This document shows, piece after piece, positions 1-7,808 of a stretch of DNA of 37,864 nucleotides. The translations under genes were made by a program, and so were the position numbers. The stretch comes from Prevotellaceae bacterium UBA1391 (GTDB lineage: Bacteria > Bacteroidota > Bacteroidia > Bacteroidales > Bacteroidaceae), in NCBI GenBank assembly GCA_002305265.1, contig DBQP01000002.1, positions 1-37,864 on the forward strand, written 5' to 3'. The stretch's first letter is position 1. Each line of letters begins with the position of its first letter. Below the pieces are notes generated by a model. The model did not search any database and was not told the DNA's origin. It saw only the letters and a program-made list of their open reading frames with translations.

Positions 1-1274
1 ATCGTCTTGTAGTGCATGCCCTTCGTGTGGTTGAACGACAGGCCGAGGTCGATGCGGTGGTTGCGGTTGAAGATGTGGTTGAAGGCCGTATTGAGTCCGA
101 AGACCATCTGGTCGTTGTGATACTCTTCGAGATAGTATACTGCCTCGCCGCCGTTGGCCACGCTCTGCTGGTTCACCTGATAGAAGCGGTCCCACTGAAT
201 CTGACGGTTCGCCTTGCTCTCCGTCCAGTAGTCGTAGAGGCTCTGCCACTTCTCCAGCTGCCAGTCCAGAGGCACGTCCTCGTAGACGTTGAAGGCGTTG
301 CTCGGCATCTTGGAGTAGTAGTCGGGCGCAGTGGCCAGCGCGTTGCTTCCGCGCTCCAGACGGGTCGATCCGTACCATCCGTAGCGGAACATTCCCGTGG
401 TCGTGAGCTTGGACTGCTCGTTGATCTTGAAGTCCCAGGTGAGCAATGCGGTCGGCTCGATGGTGGTCGTCACGCGGGCGTTGCGCTTCTTGCCGTTCTG
501 GTAGCCCCAGTTCGGGTTGTAGTAGTGCGAGTTGGCCAGCCAATAGGCTTCTTCGGTGGATGCGCCCTGCATCGCGCGCTGTGTCGGCACGGCGAGCAGC
601 GACAGCGAGAGGGAGTGCTTGGGATTGAACACGCGCTCAGCGCCGAGGAAGAGGCTGCCTGCGTGATAGAAAGTACCCTCGATGTTGCCTTCTTCCGAAT
701 AGCGTATTCCGGCAGAAGCCGCAAATGCCCATCCGTTGCGCAGGCCGGTGGCGTGGGTGAACATGCCGCGGAGCACATAGTTGCGGTTGGTGAGCGAGAG
801 GGTGGCTTTGGAGCCAGCGCTGAACTGGCTGGCGCGCATGTTGATGTTGGATCCGCCGCCCACGTCCATGTAGCCGAAGCTGTTCTGTTCGTAGGTCATG
901 ATGCCCTGCTGGTTGCGTGTGACATCGTTGAGGCCGCCAATGATGCGCGAGAAGCCGAAGCGGCCGTTCTCAGCGTCGTTCATCAGTGCGCCGTTGATGT
1001 AGACTCCCTCGTATTCGGAATCGTAGCCGCGCACGCGGAAGCGCATCGGGCTGAAGGTATATCCGACGTTCGACAGATATTGGTCCTCGTTGTAGTTGGC
1101 CAGGGAATTAGCGTTCTGCGAGGCGTTGTCATTCTCGTCCAGCTGCGAGTCGGAAAAGATGAATGAAGCCATACCGTCTTTGTCTGACACGTCCGTGCTG
1201 TCCTGGGGTGTCTGTGCCCATGTCAGCGATGCGGAAGCCAGAAACGGCATCAACAGCATTAGTTTCTTGTTCAT
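1..1274 (-). CDS. TonB-dependent receptor-like outer-membrane protein, N-terminal part (partial)
   Basis: The gene reads leftward and runs off the window; about 424 N-terminal residues are visible from ATG at 1274. It opens with a signal peptide (MNKKLMLLMPFLASASLTWAQ-like, cleaved near residue 20). A plug-like region follows, with phrases such as RFRVRGYDSEYEGVYINGA, LMNDAENGRFGFSRIIGGLND and GYMDVGGGSNINMRASQF. After that come alternating hydrophobic/aromatic stretches typical of outer-membrane beta strands (LSLTNRNYVLRGMFTHATG, HSLSLSLLAVPTQRAMQGA). No CarboxypepD_reg-like domain precedes the plug, unlike typical SusC proteins. Family knowledge: such proteins import substrates across the outer membrane using TonB energy. 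The substrate cannot be inferred. It is divergent from the secreted phosphoesterase-family gene at 1651, so a joint role in nutrient scavenging is possible but unproven. Confidence 0.75.
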   Translation of the reverse strand, partial: MNKKLMLLMPFLASASLTWAQTPQDSTDVSDKDGMASFIFSDSQLDENDNASQNANSLANYNEDQYLSNVGYTFSPMRFRVRGYDSEYEGVYINGALMNDAENGRFGFSRIIGGLNDVTRNQQGIMTYEQNSFGYMDVGGGSNINMRASQFSAGSKATLSLTNRNYVLRGMFTHATGLRNGWAFAASAGIRYSEEGNIEGTFYHAGSLFLGAERVFNPKHSLSLSLLAVPTQRAMQGASTEEAYWLANSHYYNPNWGYQNGKKRNARVTTTIEPTALLTWDFKINEQSKLTTTGMFRYGWYGSTRLERGSNALATAPDYYSKMPSNAFNVYEDVPLDWQLEKWQSLYDYWTESKANRQIQWDRFYQVNQQSVANGGEAVYYLEEYHNDQMVFGLNTAFNHIFNRNHRIDLGLSFNHTKGMHYKT

Positions 1275-1650
1275 AAAGAGTATAGAAATATTGGGATTAT
1301 GATGGTCGTCGACCGGACTGCTGCGCGAGCGCTGCGATGCTTGGTTCCGCGGTGCTCCGCCTTTGGTCCGATACCGCGCAATGCATGCGCGCATTTCCCC
1401 ATGATAGAGGAATGCAAAGTAAACAAATTTTTTCCATACAAATATTATATTTATGTTAAAATCACTCTTTGTCTCCGAAAAATCTTGTTGTCTCTGAATT
1501 TATTCCGATATTTGCATGAGGGAACGCCAAAGCGCCCATGGGGCTGTTTCTCAGTGCTCCCTTCACACGCCGCAGGCGGCAGCTTGGGCCGCGGAGGCAT
1601 GCGTGTGCCGCATTTTGGAAATTTAAGTAGTATTTATCATTCTTTATCTG
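1275..1650. other. Divergent intergenic region
   Basis: This 376-base spacer separates the leftward receptor gene from the rightward phosphoesterase gene. An AT-rich core (about 1410-1515) contains the best promoter-like elements for both directions. On the minus strand TTACTTTG (1415-1422) resembles a -7 box with one mismatch, but its TTTG partner is only 16 bases away. The plus-strand candidate is listed separately. The flanks are GC-rich and no coding signal is visible. Confidence 0.4.
1484..1514 (+). promoter_or_regulatory. Candidate promoter of the phosphoesterase gene
   Basis: CTTG (1484-1487), a 19-base spacer, then GATATTTG (1507-1514) fits the Bacteroidetes TTTG / TAnnTTTG pattern with mismatches. 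It would give a 5' leader of roughly 130 bases. Confidence 0.3.
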
Positions 1651-2742
1651 ATGAACATCCAACGTCGACTGCTTCTGGCCGCCCTTGTCGCCGTCTTTGC
1701 CCTCCTGGGCAGCGGACGCGCACAGGCGCAGAAGCGCTATGCGCTCTATTGCGTGGCCTTTTACAATCTGGAGAATCTTTTCGACACCATTCACGACGTG
1801 CGCTATGACGTCCTGCCCGATGGACAGCGTGTGAAGGTGGAGGACAAGAACGATTATGAGTATCTGCCCGACGGTGCCAACAAATGGGACACGATGAAGT
1901 ATACCAACAAGCTCAAGAACATGTCGCTTGTGCTCTCGAAGCTTGCTGCCGACCGCCTGCCGATGGGGCCGGCCATCATCGGCGTCTCGGAAATCGAGAA
2001 CAGGCGCGTGCTGGAGGACCTCGTGAAAGAGCCCTCGATTGCCGCCCGCAACTATGGCATCATTCATGAGGAAGGACCGGACCGCCGCGGTGTAGACTGT
2101 GCGTTCCTCTACAATCCCCGCTTGTTCAAGTACGACCACCACAAGCTCGTGCAGTATGTCTATCCGCCGGAGGACTCCACGCATTTCACGCGTGGCTTCC
2201 TCATTGCCTCCGGACAGATGGCTGGCGAGGATTTCCACTTCATCGTCAACCACTGGCCCTCGCGTGGCGCCACATCGCCTGCGCGCGAGCGGGCCGGCGT
2301 GCAGGTGCGCGCCCTGAAGGACAGCCTGCTGCGCGAGAATCCCGCGGCAAAGATTGTCATCATGGGCGACCTCAACGACGATCCTGACAACAAGAGCCTC
2401 GTCGACTGTCTGGGCGCAAAGCGCAAGGCCGCCGACTGCCAGTCGGGCTCGGACCTCTGGAATCCCTGGTGGGACACGCTCCGCAAGAATGGAGTGGGCA
2501 CGCTCAAGTATAACGGCAACTGGAACCTCTTCGATCAGATCATCGTGAACGGCAACTTGCTGGGCGACGACCTCTCCACACTGAAATACTATCGCCACGA
2601 GGTGTTCCAGGCCGACTTCCTCATGCAGCAGGACGGAAAGTTCAAGGGCTATCCGCTGCGTACGCATGCAAGCGGAGTATGGCTGAACGGATACAGCGAC
2701 CACCTTCCCTCCATGCTCTTCCTGCGCAAGGAGGTGCAGTGA
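1651..2742 (+). CDS. Secreted endonuclease/exonuclease/phosphatase family protein
   Basis: This 363-residue protein has an N-terminal signal peptide (LLLAALVAVFALLGSGRAQA, cleaved near residue 26), so it should be periplasmic or outer-membrane exposed. The fold signature of the EEP (DNase I-like) family is complete in order: YNLENLFDT near the start, a metal-binding glutamate in GVSEIENR, VDCAFLYNP, VNHWPSRG with the catalytic histidine region, GDLNDDPDN, and a terminal GYSDHLP with the catalytic Asp-His. Members hydrolyse phosphodiester or phosphomonoester bonds in nucleic acids, lipids or inositol compounds; the substrate here is not determined. Start chosen at ATG 1651 because the signal peptide begins there. 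It is divergent from the TonB-dependent receptor and no terminator was found directly after the stop. Confidence 0.85.
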   Translation: MNIQRRLLLAALVAVFALLGSGRAQAQKRYALYCVAFYNLENLFDTIHDVRYDVLPDGQRVKVEDKNDYEYLPDGANKWDTMKYTNKLKNMSLVLSKLAADRLPMGPAIIGVSEIENRRVLEDLVKEPSIAARNYGIIHEEGPDRRGVDCAFLYNPRLFKYDHHKLVQYVYPPEDSTHFTRGFLIASGQMAGEDFHFIVNHWPSRGATSPARERAGVQVRALKDSLLRENPAAKIVIMGDLNDDPDNKSLVDCLGAKRKAADCQSGSDLWNPWWDTLRKNGVGTLKYNGNWNLFDQIIVNGNLLGDDLSTLKYYRHEVFQADFLMQQDGKFKGYPLRTHASGVWLNGYSDHLPSMLFLRKEVQ

Positions 2743-3227
2743 GTCGGGCCGCCCCTGCCGGCCGGAGCCGGTGTGCTTCCGGCGATAGGGAAACGCAAAA
2801 TCCGCTTGTCCTCATGGGAGGGCTGGCGGATTTTTCTGTTGTGTGGCGGGAATGCGTCGGCGCTTCGGGCGGCTGGTGCTCATGGACAGCGTCCACGCAG
2901 CGCTTGCCGCGGGACCGGACAGTCGGCGCCTCATGTGCTGTGGCCGTGCCGATGGCAGCTTGGCATGCCGGCGTGCCTGCAGTCCGCGCGTCATTGGGCC
3001 GGCTGGGTGTCGTCGGTTTGATTTCGACTGCGTTCGTTTTCGTTTTTGACTGCGTTCGTTTTTGTTTTCGACTGCGTTCGTTTTTCGTGGAAAGCGACGG
3101 ATTCCGTTTTGCCCGTGTGGGGGAATGCTGACGGGCGGGGCGAGTGCTCGGTTGGCGTGTGGTGCTGGGGCGAGAGGGGTAGGGGCGACGCGTCGGGCTG
3201 GGCAGCGTGGCGTTGCGGGCGGGGCAA
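2743..3227. other. Non-coding spacer containing a 22-bp repeat array
   Basis: GC-rich spacer between the convergent phosphoesterase and small lipoprotein genes. Apart from the 22-bp tandem array at 3026-3085 I see no gene or structured RNA; open frames here lack family resemblance and recognisable starts. Confidence 0.5.
3026..3085. repeat. Dispersed 22-bp tandem repeat, locus A (3 units)
   Basis: The core GACTGCGTTCGTTTT starts at 3026, 3048 and 3070, an exact 22-base period. The 11-base core is identical in all three copies, and the T-rich remainder of each unit varies. On the minus strand the core reads CGAACGCAGTCG. Related arrays lie near 13569, 20318 and 30561. Confidence 0.9.
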
Positions 3228-3262
3228 AGAAAAAACCTGTGTGACTTTCGTCATACAGGTTC
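3228..3262 (-). terminator. Intrinsic terminator of the small lipoprotein gene
   Basis: On the minus strand ACCTGTATGAC, a GAAA loop and GTCACACAGGT form a hairpin with one mismatch, followed directly by a T tract. It lies about 65 bases after the lipoprotein stop. Confidence 0.8.
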
Positions 3263-3325
3263 CAATTCTCTCGTGGGTCTGAGACCCATGGGTCATTTGT
3301 TTTCGCTTGTCGCGAGTGCTCTGGA

Positions 3326-3508
3326 TTACTGAGCGAGAGTGTCAGCAGCGAGAGTGTCAGCGGCGAGAGTGTCAACGGGAGCGACAGTGTCCTCAACCTG
3401 AGCTGCTACAGTGTCAGAATCGTTAACTGCGTCATTGGCAGTGTTACCCTTGCAAGATGCGAAAGAGAGAGCTACTACGGCTGCGAATGCAAAAACCAAC
3501 TTTTTCAT
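3326..3508 (-). CDS. Small Asp/Thr-rich lipoprotein with C-terminal pentapeptide repeats
   Basis: A 60-residue protein starting at ATG 3508. The N-terminus is a lipoprotein signal: MKK, a hydrophobic run, then LSFASC with the lipidated cysteine at residue 19. The mature part is only about 40 residues, acidic and low-complexity, and ends in repeated DTLAA units (positions about 45-60) that match near-perfect 15-base DNA repeats at 3326-3372. It has its own -7 element upstream and a clear terminator downstream, which supports a real monocistronic gene. Many Bacteroidales genomes carry such tiny lipoproteins, and their function is unknown. No enzymatic domain is possible at this length. The in-frame 15-base repeats suggest the tail length may vary between strains. 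Confidence 0.7.
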   Translation of the reverse strand: MKKLVFAFAAVVALSFASCKGNTANDAVNDSDTVAAQVEDTVAPVDTLAADTLAADTLAQ

Positions 3509-3832
3509 TTTACTTTTACTTTTAGTGTGTTAAACAAATTTGCTTTCTTAAAACGATGCAAAGGTATGGACTTTTTGAATACGTTGTACTCGCAAGGCGC
3601 GCTTTTTTTTACTTTTAACAAAAAAAACTCGTTTTTCTTGTAACTTTTGTGTTTTTAGTAATCTGCGCGGAGATTTTGTGGCTGATTTTAATGAATCGAC
3701 GCGCGGGAGTGGCGGACGATGCTGCGGGCTGTTGAAAGGAGCGCGTCGGCAGGCGGAATTGGGCTTGCAGACGGCTCTGCAGGCCGTTTTCTGCAGGCAG
3801 GGCGCCGGTGAGGCAGGCGTAGGAGGTGTGTT
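3509..3832. other. Spacer between the small lipoprotein gene and hemW
   Basis: Contains the lipoprotein promoter (3559-3566), then a very T-rich stretch (about 3600-3660), then GC-rich sequence with CTGCAG-containing small inverted repeats downstream of hemW (about 3765-3800). These lack a T tract, so I do not call a terminator. No gene seen. Confidence 0.4.
3559..3566 (-). promoter_or_regulatory. -7 element of the small lipoprotein gene
   Basis: TACCTTTG on the minus strand matches the Bacteroidetes TAnnTTTG box, about 50 bases upstream of the ATG. No good -33 TTTG is present at the usual spacing. Confidence 0.5.
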
Positions 3833-4969
3833 TCAGACGAGCATGAAGTCGCTCATGACGCTGTCGGAGACGTAAAGTCCGGAGCGGGTGATATATATAT
3901 ATGTACGCGTGGCGTCGTAGGCGAGATGGCCGCGCTCGAGATGGGGGTGCGCGGTGTGGAGGAATTGCTGCTGGCGTTCGGGGCCGAATTGCGTGCTGAG
4001 CTGGGGCAGGCTGACGCCCTGACTGGTGCGCAGGCGGGTCATGACGTAGTCCTCATACTGCTCTTCGGGGGTAAGATGCTCGATGATGCGGATATCTTGC
4101 CCTGCCTGCATGCCGCGGATGTAGGCGGAAAGATTGCCGGGGTTGGCCCACCGGTCTGTTCCGTCGAAGGCATGGGCACCGGCGCCGATGCCCAGATAGG
4201 GCACAGACTGCCAGTAGGAGGAGTTGTGGCGCGAGGTGTAGCCGGGCCGGGCGAAGTTGGAAATCTCGTATCGCTCGTAACCGTGCGTCTGGGTGTGGTC
4301 GAGCAACTGGTCATACATGGCGAGCGAGGTCTCCTCATCGGTCTCGCTGATGGTGCCCTGCTGGAGCATGCGGGTGAGCGGCGTGCCTTCCTCGTACATG
4401 AGCGAATAGGCCGACAGGTGCTGGACACCGAGGTCGGTGGCCTGCTGCAGGTCGGCGGCCCATTGGGTGGGCGTCTGGCGGGGGAAGCCGAAGATGAGGT
4501 CGATGCTGATGTTGCTGAATCCTGCCTCCTGGCATTGCCGGACGGCAGCGATGGCTTGCGCGGCGGTGTGGCGGCGCCGGATGAAGCGGAGCTGCTCGTC
4601 GCGGAAGCTTTGGACACCGATGCTCAGCCGGTTGATGGGGAGCTGACGCAGTTGCTGGATGTAGTCGGGCGTGAGGTCGTCGGGGTTGGCTTCGAGGGTT
4701 ATTTCGGCCTCGCTGCTGACGGTGTAATGGGCGCTGATGGCTTGGAAGAGCTGGTGGAGCTGGGCGGGAGAGAGTGTGGAGGGTGTGCCGCCGCCCAGAT
4801 AGATGGTGGCGATGGTGCTGTCTGCCGGCAGGCGTTGGAGGCTTTGTTGCAGTTCGCGGCAGAGGGCATCCACGTAGGGCTGCCGTTGCGTCAGTGCGGT
4901 GGTGGAGAAGAAGTCGCAGTAGATGCAGCGCGACTGGCAGAAAGGAATGTGCAGGTAGAGGCCGGCCAT
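3833..4969 (-). CDS. hemW: Radical SAM heme chaperone HemW
   Basis: A 378-residue protein, the normal length for HemW. The radical-SAM cluster motif is at the N-terminus, in LHIPFCQSRCIYCDFF (Cys11-x3-Cys15-x2-Cys18), followed by the SAM-binding GGGTPS motif, EANPDDLT, and SIGVQSFRDEQLRFIRRRH, which is characteristic of the HemN/HemW family. Family knowledge: HemW binds heme and delivers it to respiratory enzymes. Many members are mis-annotated as oxygen-independent coproporphyrinogen oxidase, but they lack that enzyme's fourth cysteine just after CxxxCxxC, and here FF follows instead. The start at ATG 4969 puts the LYLHIPFC motif at the usual distance. It lies 49 bases after the DUF4886 gene in the same direction and may be the last gene of that transcript. 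Confidence 0.92.
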   Translation of the reverse strand: MAGLYLHIPFCQSRCIYCDFFSTTALTQRQPYVDALCRELQQSLQRLPADSTIATIYLGGGTPSTLSPAQLHQLFQAISAHYTVSSEAEITLEANPDDLTPDYIQQLRQLPINRLSIGVQSFRDEQLRFIRRRHTAAQAIAAVRQCQEAGFSNISIDLIFGFPRQTPTQWAADLQQATDLGVQHLSAYSLMYEEGTPLTRMLQQGTISETDEETSLAMYDQLLDHTQTHGYERYEISNFARPGYTSRHNSSYWQSVPYLGIGAGAHAFDGTDRWANPGNLSAYIRGMQAGQDIRIIEHLTPEEQYEDYVMTRLRTSQGVSLPQLSTQFGPERQQQFLHTAHPHLERGHLAYDATRTYIYITRSGLYVSDSVMSDFMLV

Positions 4970-5018
4970 CGGAAGGGTGATTCGTGGAATGGGGGGCGCC
5001 GGAGTGTGGAGGCGGAGG

Positions 5019-6197
5019 CTACTGTCCGGCGAAGTGGGAGATGGAATAGTTGTTGGCCACGGCGAGCCGTGCGCAGTTCTGGAGAATCCGGCGGTTCTTG
5101 TTGTTCACTTGGTTCTCGTCGGTAGCGGCACCGAGGATGGAGAGGTCGTCGCGGATGGAGCGTTGGAGGCAGGGTCCGATGATGCTCTCGAAGAAGGTGC
5201 ATGCGGCGATGTAGCGCCCTTGGTAGAGGTCGAGATGCTGGGTGTCGCGGGTGAACTCGGTGGTGCTGGTGAGGGTGGAGGCGGTGCGTGCGTTTTGGAT
5301 GGCGGTGCCGCAGGGGATGACGATGTCGATACCGCTCACTTCTCTCATTTTGCGCACGGAGTGGCAGATTTGCTCCCACATGTGCTGTTGGCTGCCGTAG
5401 CGGGAAATCTGCTTGTGCTGGGAGGAATAGGCCCAGGTCTGGTTGAAGGCGAATGTCGTGCGGGGGCTGATGGTCGTGATCTTGTAGCCCTGGATGAGGA
5501 GGGAGAGGTAGGGCTCATAGGTCTTGTAGTCGCCTGACTCCAGTGAATACTGCTGGAAGACGACGACGTCGTAGGGGTGGAGCCGCATGGCCTCGCGGAT
5601 GTTGATGGCGTCGGAGAGTTTCTTCTCTCCGGTGGCATTGTAGTGGAAGAGCTGATAGACGGGCTTGTCGTTGAGGTAGTATTCGTAGTGCTCGCGCATG
5701 GAGCAGGCGCCCTTGTAGAGCACGTAGACGTTGACGGTGTTGATGCCCAGCGAGGAGAGGATGGAGGGAAGCTGCGCGTTGGTGTCGATGGAGAAGGAAT
5801 TGCCGATGAAGAGGATATCGAGCTTGGCCGGCAGATAGGGCAGGGGAAGATTGCAGAGGTAGCCGGCGGTGGCAGCGGTGGTGCCGGTGCTGGTGGCCGG
5901 AGTCGAGGGTTTGGGGGTGGATGTTGCAGGTGTCGCAGCCTTCTCGGTGGCAGCCGCTTTGGCTGTGGCGGCGCTTTCTGTCTTGCTGGTTGCGCTGCTC
6001 GTCTTGCTGGTTGCGCTGCTCGTCTTTTTGGCTGCGTCGGCTGTGGTCGACGTCTTGGCGGAGGTGGTCTTGGCTTTCTCCGTGGTCTTCGTCTGCGTCT
6101 TTTTGGCAGTCTGGCTGGGACGTGTGGATACAGTTTGTGCCCATCCCGTCAGGGAGACTGACAGGATAAGCACAAGCGTCATTATAAACTTCTTCAT
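5019..6197 (-). CDS. Secreted DUF4886 (SGNH-hydrolase-like) protein
   Basis: Start taken at ATG 6197 because a signal peptide begins there (KKFIMTLVLILSVSLTGWAQ); this gives 392 residues. Residues about 25-120 form a low-complexity Ala/Thr/Ser/Lys linker with repeated TSSATSK units. The globular part begins with LDILFIGNSFSIDTNAQLP, the block I GNS motif of SGNH-like hydrolases, and continues with YVLYKGACSMREHYEYY, PYDVVVFQQYSLESGDY and a C-terminal LDLYQGRYIAACTFFE segment, all typical of DUF4886. Family members are predicted secreted hydrolases with unknown substrates, possibly acyl groups on glycans. It starts 31 bases after the trpA stop with no terminator between, so read-through from the trp operon is possible; a -7-like box inside trpA may provide separate expression. 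Confidence 0.8.
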   Translation of the reverse strand: MKKFIMTLVLILSVSLTGWAQTVSTRPSQTAKKTQTKTTEKAKTTSAKTSTTADAAKKTSSATSKTSSATSKTESAATAKAAATEKAATPATSTPKPSTPATSTGTTAATAGYLCNLPLPYLPAKLDILFIGNSFSIDTNAQLPSILSSLGINTVNVYVLYKGACSMREHYEYYLNDKPVYQLFHYNATGEKKLSDAINIREAMRLHPYDVVVFQQYSLESGDYKTYEPYLSLLIQGYKITTISPRTTFAFNQTWAYSSQHKQISRYGSQQHMWEQICHSVRKMREVSGIDIVIPCGTAIQNARTASTLTSTTEFTRDTQHLDLYQGRYIAACTFFESIIGPCLQRSIRDDLSILGAATDENQVNNKNRRILQNCARLAVANNYSISHFAGQ

Positions 6198-6228
6198 CGT
6201 GTTGCTGGGCTTGGATGGCAAGGCGGCC

Positions 6229-7002
6229 TCAATGCTGGAGGGCGTCGAAGAGTACGTCGGCGGCATCGGATGCATTGCCTGTTTCTGCCAGCAAAGTTAC
6301 GAATTTTGAGCCAATTATTGCACCTGCTGCGTTGTTTAATGATGAATCGAGGGTTTGTTTGTTGGAGATGCCGAAGCCAATCATGCGCGGATTGCGCAGG
6401 TTCATGCTGTTGATGCGGTGGAAATAATCCTGCTTCTCCTGGTCGAAAGCCTGCTGGGCGCCAGTTGTGGCGGCGGAGGAAACCATATAGATGAAGCCAT
6501 CGGTGTGGTCGTCTATGAACCTGATGCGCGCTTCCGAGGTTTCTGGGGTGATGAGCATGATGATGCGAAGGTCATATCGGTCTGCGATGGGTTTATAGGT
6601 TTCGAGGTAATCCTTGAACGGAAGGTCGGGTATGATCATGCCGTCGATGCCGGTGCGCTGGCATTCTTGGCAGAACGCTTCGAAGCCGAAGTGCATGATT
6701 GGGTTGAGATAGCCCATGAGCAGCAGCGGAATGTGCACGTCGGAACGGATGTCGGTCAGCTGCTCGAAGAGTTTTCGGAGGCTCATGCCGTTTCGCAGGG
6801 CTTTCGTGGCGGCAGTTTGGATGACGGGACCGTCGGCCATGGGATCGGAGAACGGGATGCCGATCTCAAGCATGTCGATGCCGCGCTGAGCCAGCGTGCG
6901 GATAATGGAAGGAGCGCTTTCGAGCGATGGGTGGCCTGCGCAGAAGTAGAGTGAGAGAATATTCGACTTCTTGTCGTGGAAGAGTTGGTTGATGCGATTC
7001 AT
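6229..7002 (-). CDS. trpA: Tryptophan synthase alpha subunit
   Basis: 257 residues from ATG 7002, starting MNRINQLFHDKKSNILSLYFCAGHPSL. The alpha subunit cleaves indole-3-glycerol phosphate to indole and glyceraldehyde 3-phosphate and passes indole to TrpB. The signature LEIGIPFSDPMADGPVIQ carries the two acidic catalytic residues (Glu in LEIG, Asp in SDPMADGP). YMVSSAATTGAQ and IGFGISNKQ are the phosphate-binding segments of the barrel. An upstream in-frame extension to 7122 overlaps trpF and has no family similarity, so ATG 7002 is preferred. It is the last trp gene, 13 bases after the trpF stop, and the trpB partner is first in the operon. The DUF4886 gene follows after 31 bases. Confidence 0.97.
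   Translation of the reverse strand: MNRINQLFHDKKSNILSLYFCAGHPSLESAPSIIRTLAQRGIDMLEIGIPFSDPMADGPVIQTAATKALRNGMSLRKLFEQLTDIRSDVHIPLLLMGYLNPIMHFGFEAFCQECQRTGIDGMIIPDLPFKDYLETYKPIADRYDLRIIMLITPETSEARIRFIDDHTDGFIYMVSSAATTGAQQAFDQEKQDYFHRINSMNLRNPRMIGFGISNKQTLDSSLNNAAGAIIGSKFVTLLAETGNASDAADVLFDALQH
6292..6299 (-). promoter_or_regulatory. Possible internal -7 element inside trpA
   Basis: TAACTTTG on the minus strand matches TAnnTTTG exactly and lies 95 bases upstream of the DUF4886 start, within trpA codons for Val-Thr-Leu. No TTTG at the proper -33 spacing was found, so this may be chance. Confidence 0.3.
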
Positions 7003-7015
7003 GAGGAAGGATATT

Positions 7016-7663
7016 TTATTGCGTGTTCTGAACTCGTAGGGTGTGGATGAAGGTCCTGACGCGTTCGGCGTCTTTTTGTGCTGGCGCCGTCTCGAAACCG
7101 CTGTTGATGTCCACGCCCGCAAATTTGGGATGGCGGATGGAAAGGATGCGCGGTGCGTCGTCGGCAGTGATGCCGCCGCTCAGGAGAAATGGAATGGCGG
7201 AAGAGTAGTCTTGCAGGATGCTCCAATCGAACTGGCGCCCGCTGCCTCCGTAATGTGCCTGTTGCGTCGGTCGTGCTTTTGTTTCCAGCAAGATGAAGTC
7301 GATGTCGTGCGCCGAGAATGCGTCGATCTGCGCAAAATCGGCAGAAGTTGCAACGGGAATCATCTTGATGATCCGCACGTGGTCGGGCAAAAGGGTGCGG
7401 AGCTGATGGCAGAAGTCTGGGCTTTCGCTGCCATGAAGTTGCACATAATCCAGTTCGAATTCAGCTTGTTTTTGCAGTATCGATGCCATCTCGCTGTTGA
7501 CAAACACGCCCACACGCTTGCTTTGACTGGGGAGATAGGGTGGACGCTCCGTCACATGACGGGGCGAACGCGAGCAAAAGATGAATCCCATCCAGTCGGG
7601 ACCGCAAGCTTCGATGGCGCGGATGTTGTCGGCTTCGCGCAAGCCGCAGACTTTGATCAGCAT
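7016..7663 (-). CDS. trpF: Phosphoribosylanthranilate isomerase
   Basis: 215 residues starting MLIKVCGLREADN at ATG 7663. TrpF isomerises N-(5'-phosphoribosyl)anthranilate to CdRP, the third step after anthranilate. The active-site cysteine is in the N-terminal KVCG motif. Other family blocks are DWMGFIFCSRSPRHV, VGVFVN, VQLHGSE, DFILLE and the C-terminal phosphate-binding FLLSGGIT...GVDINSGFE. It follows trpC across an unusual repeat-filled gap and is separated from trpA by 13 bases. The start is placed where the KVCG strand begins; it sits only 9 bases after the last stop of the mini-ORF chain in that gap. Confidence 0.96.
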   Translation of the reverse strand: MLIKVCGLREADNIRAIEACGPDWMGFIFCSRSPRHVTERPPYLPSQSKRVGVFVNSEMASILQKQAEFELDYVQLHGSESPDFCHQLRTLLPDHVRIIKMIPVATSADFAQIDAFSAHDIDFILLETKARPTQQAHYGGSGRQFDWSILQDYSSAIPFLLSGGITADDAPRILSIRHPKFAGVDINSGFETAPAQKDAERVRTFIHTLRVQNTQ

Positions 7664-7672
7664 GATGGAACG

Positions 7673-7808
7673 TCAAAAACGTGGGTAGATGTTGTCATGA
7701 GCGTGGGTGGACGATGTCATGAGCGTGGGTGGACGATGTCATGAGCGTGGGTGTATGTTGTCATGAGCGTGAATGGAAGATAACATGAGCGTGGGTGGAC
7801 GATGTCAT
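7673..7808 (-). other. Chain of three 15-codon mini-ORFs linking trpC to trpF
   Basis: The trpC stop sits in TCATGA, so an ATG overlaps it by the classical ATGA arrangement. Reading from that ATG gives a 15-codon ORF (7808-7761; peptide MTSSTHAHVIFHSRS). It ends in another TCATGA whose ATG opens a second (7764-7717; MTTYTHAHDIVHPRS), which ends in a third (7720-7673; MTSSTHAHDNIYPRF). The last stop is 9 bases before the trpF ATG. The chain is directly visible. Whether ribosomes use it for termination-reinitiation is inference. Confidence 0.4.

Noticed and set aside
12..1166. 384-codon open frame on the plus strand at the window start
   Set aside because: It is opposite a signal-peptide-bearing TonB-receptor-like protein whose translation is clearly more protein-like.
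3026..3085. CRISPR array at the short repeat loci
   Set aside because: The unit is 22 bases including any spacer, cores are 11-12 bases, there are only three or four units, no leader and no cas genes.
3765..3805. CTGCAG-rich inverted repeats downstream of hemW as a terminator
   Set aside because: No T tract follows on the minus strand.
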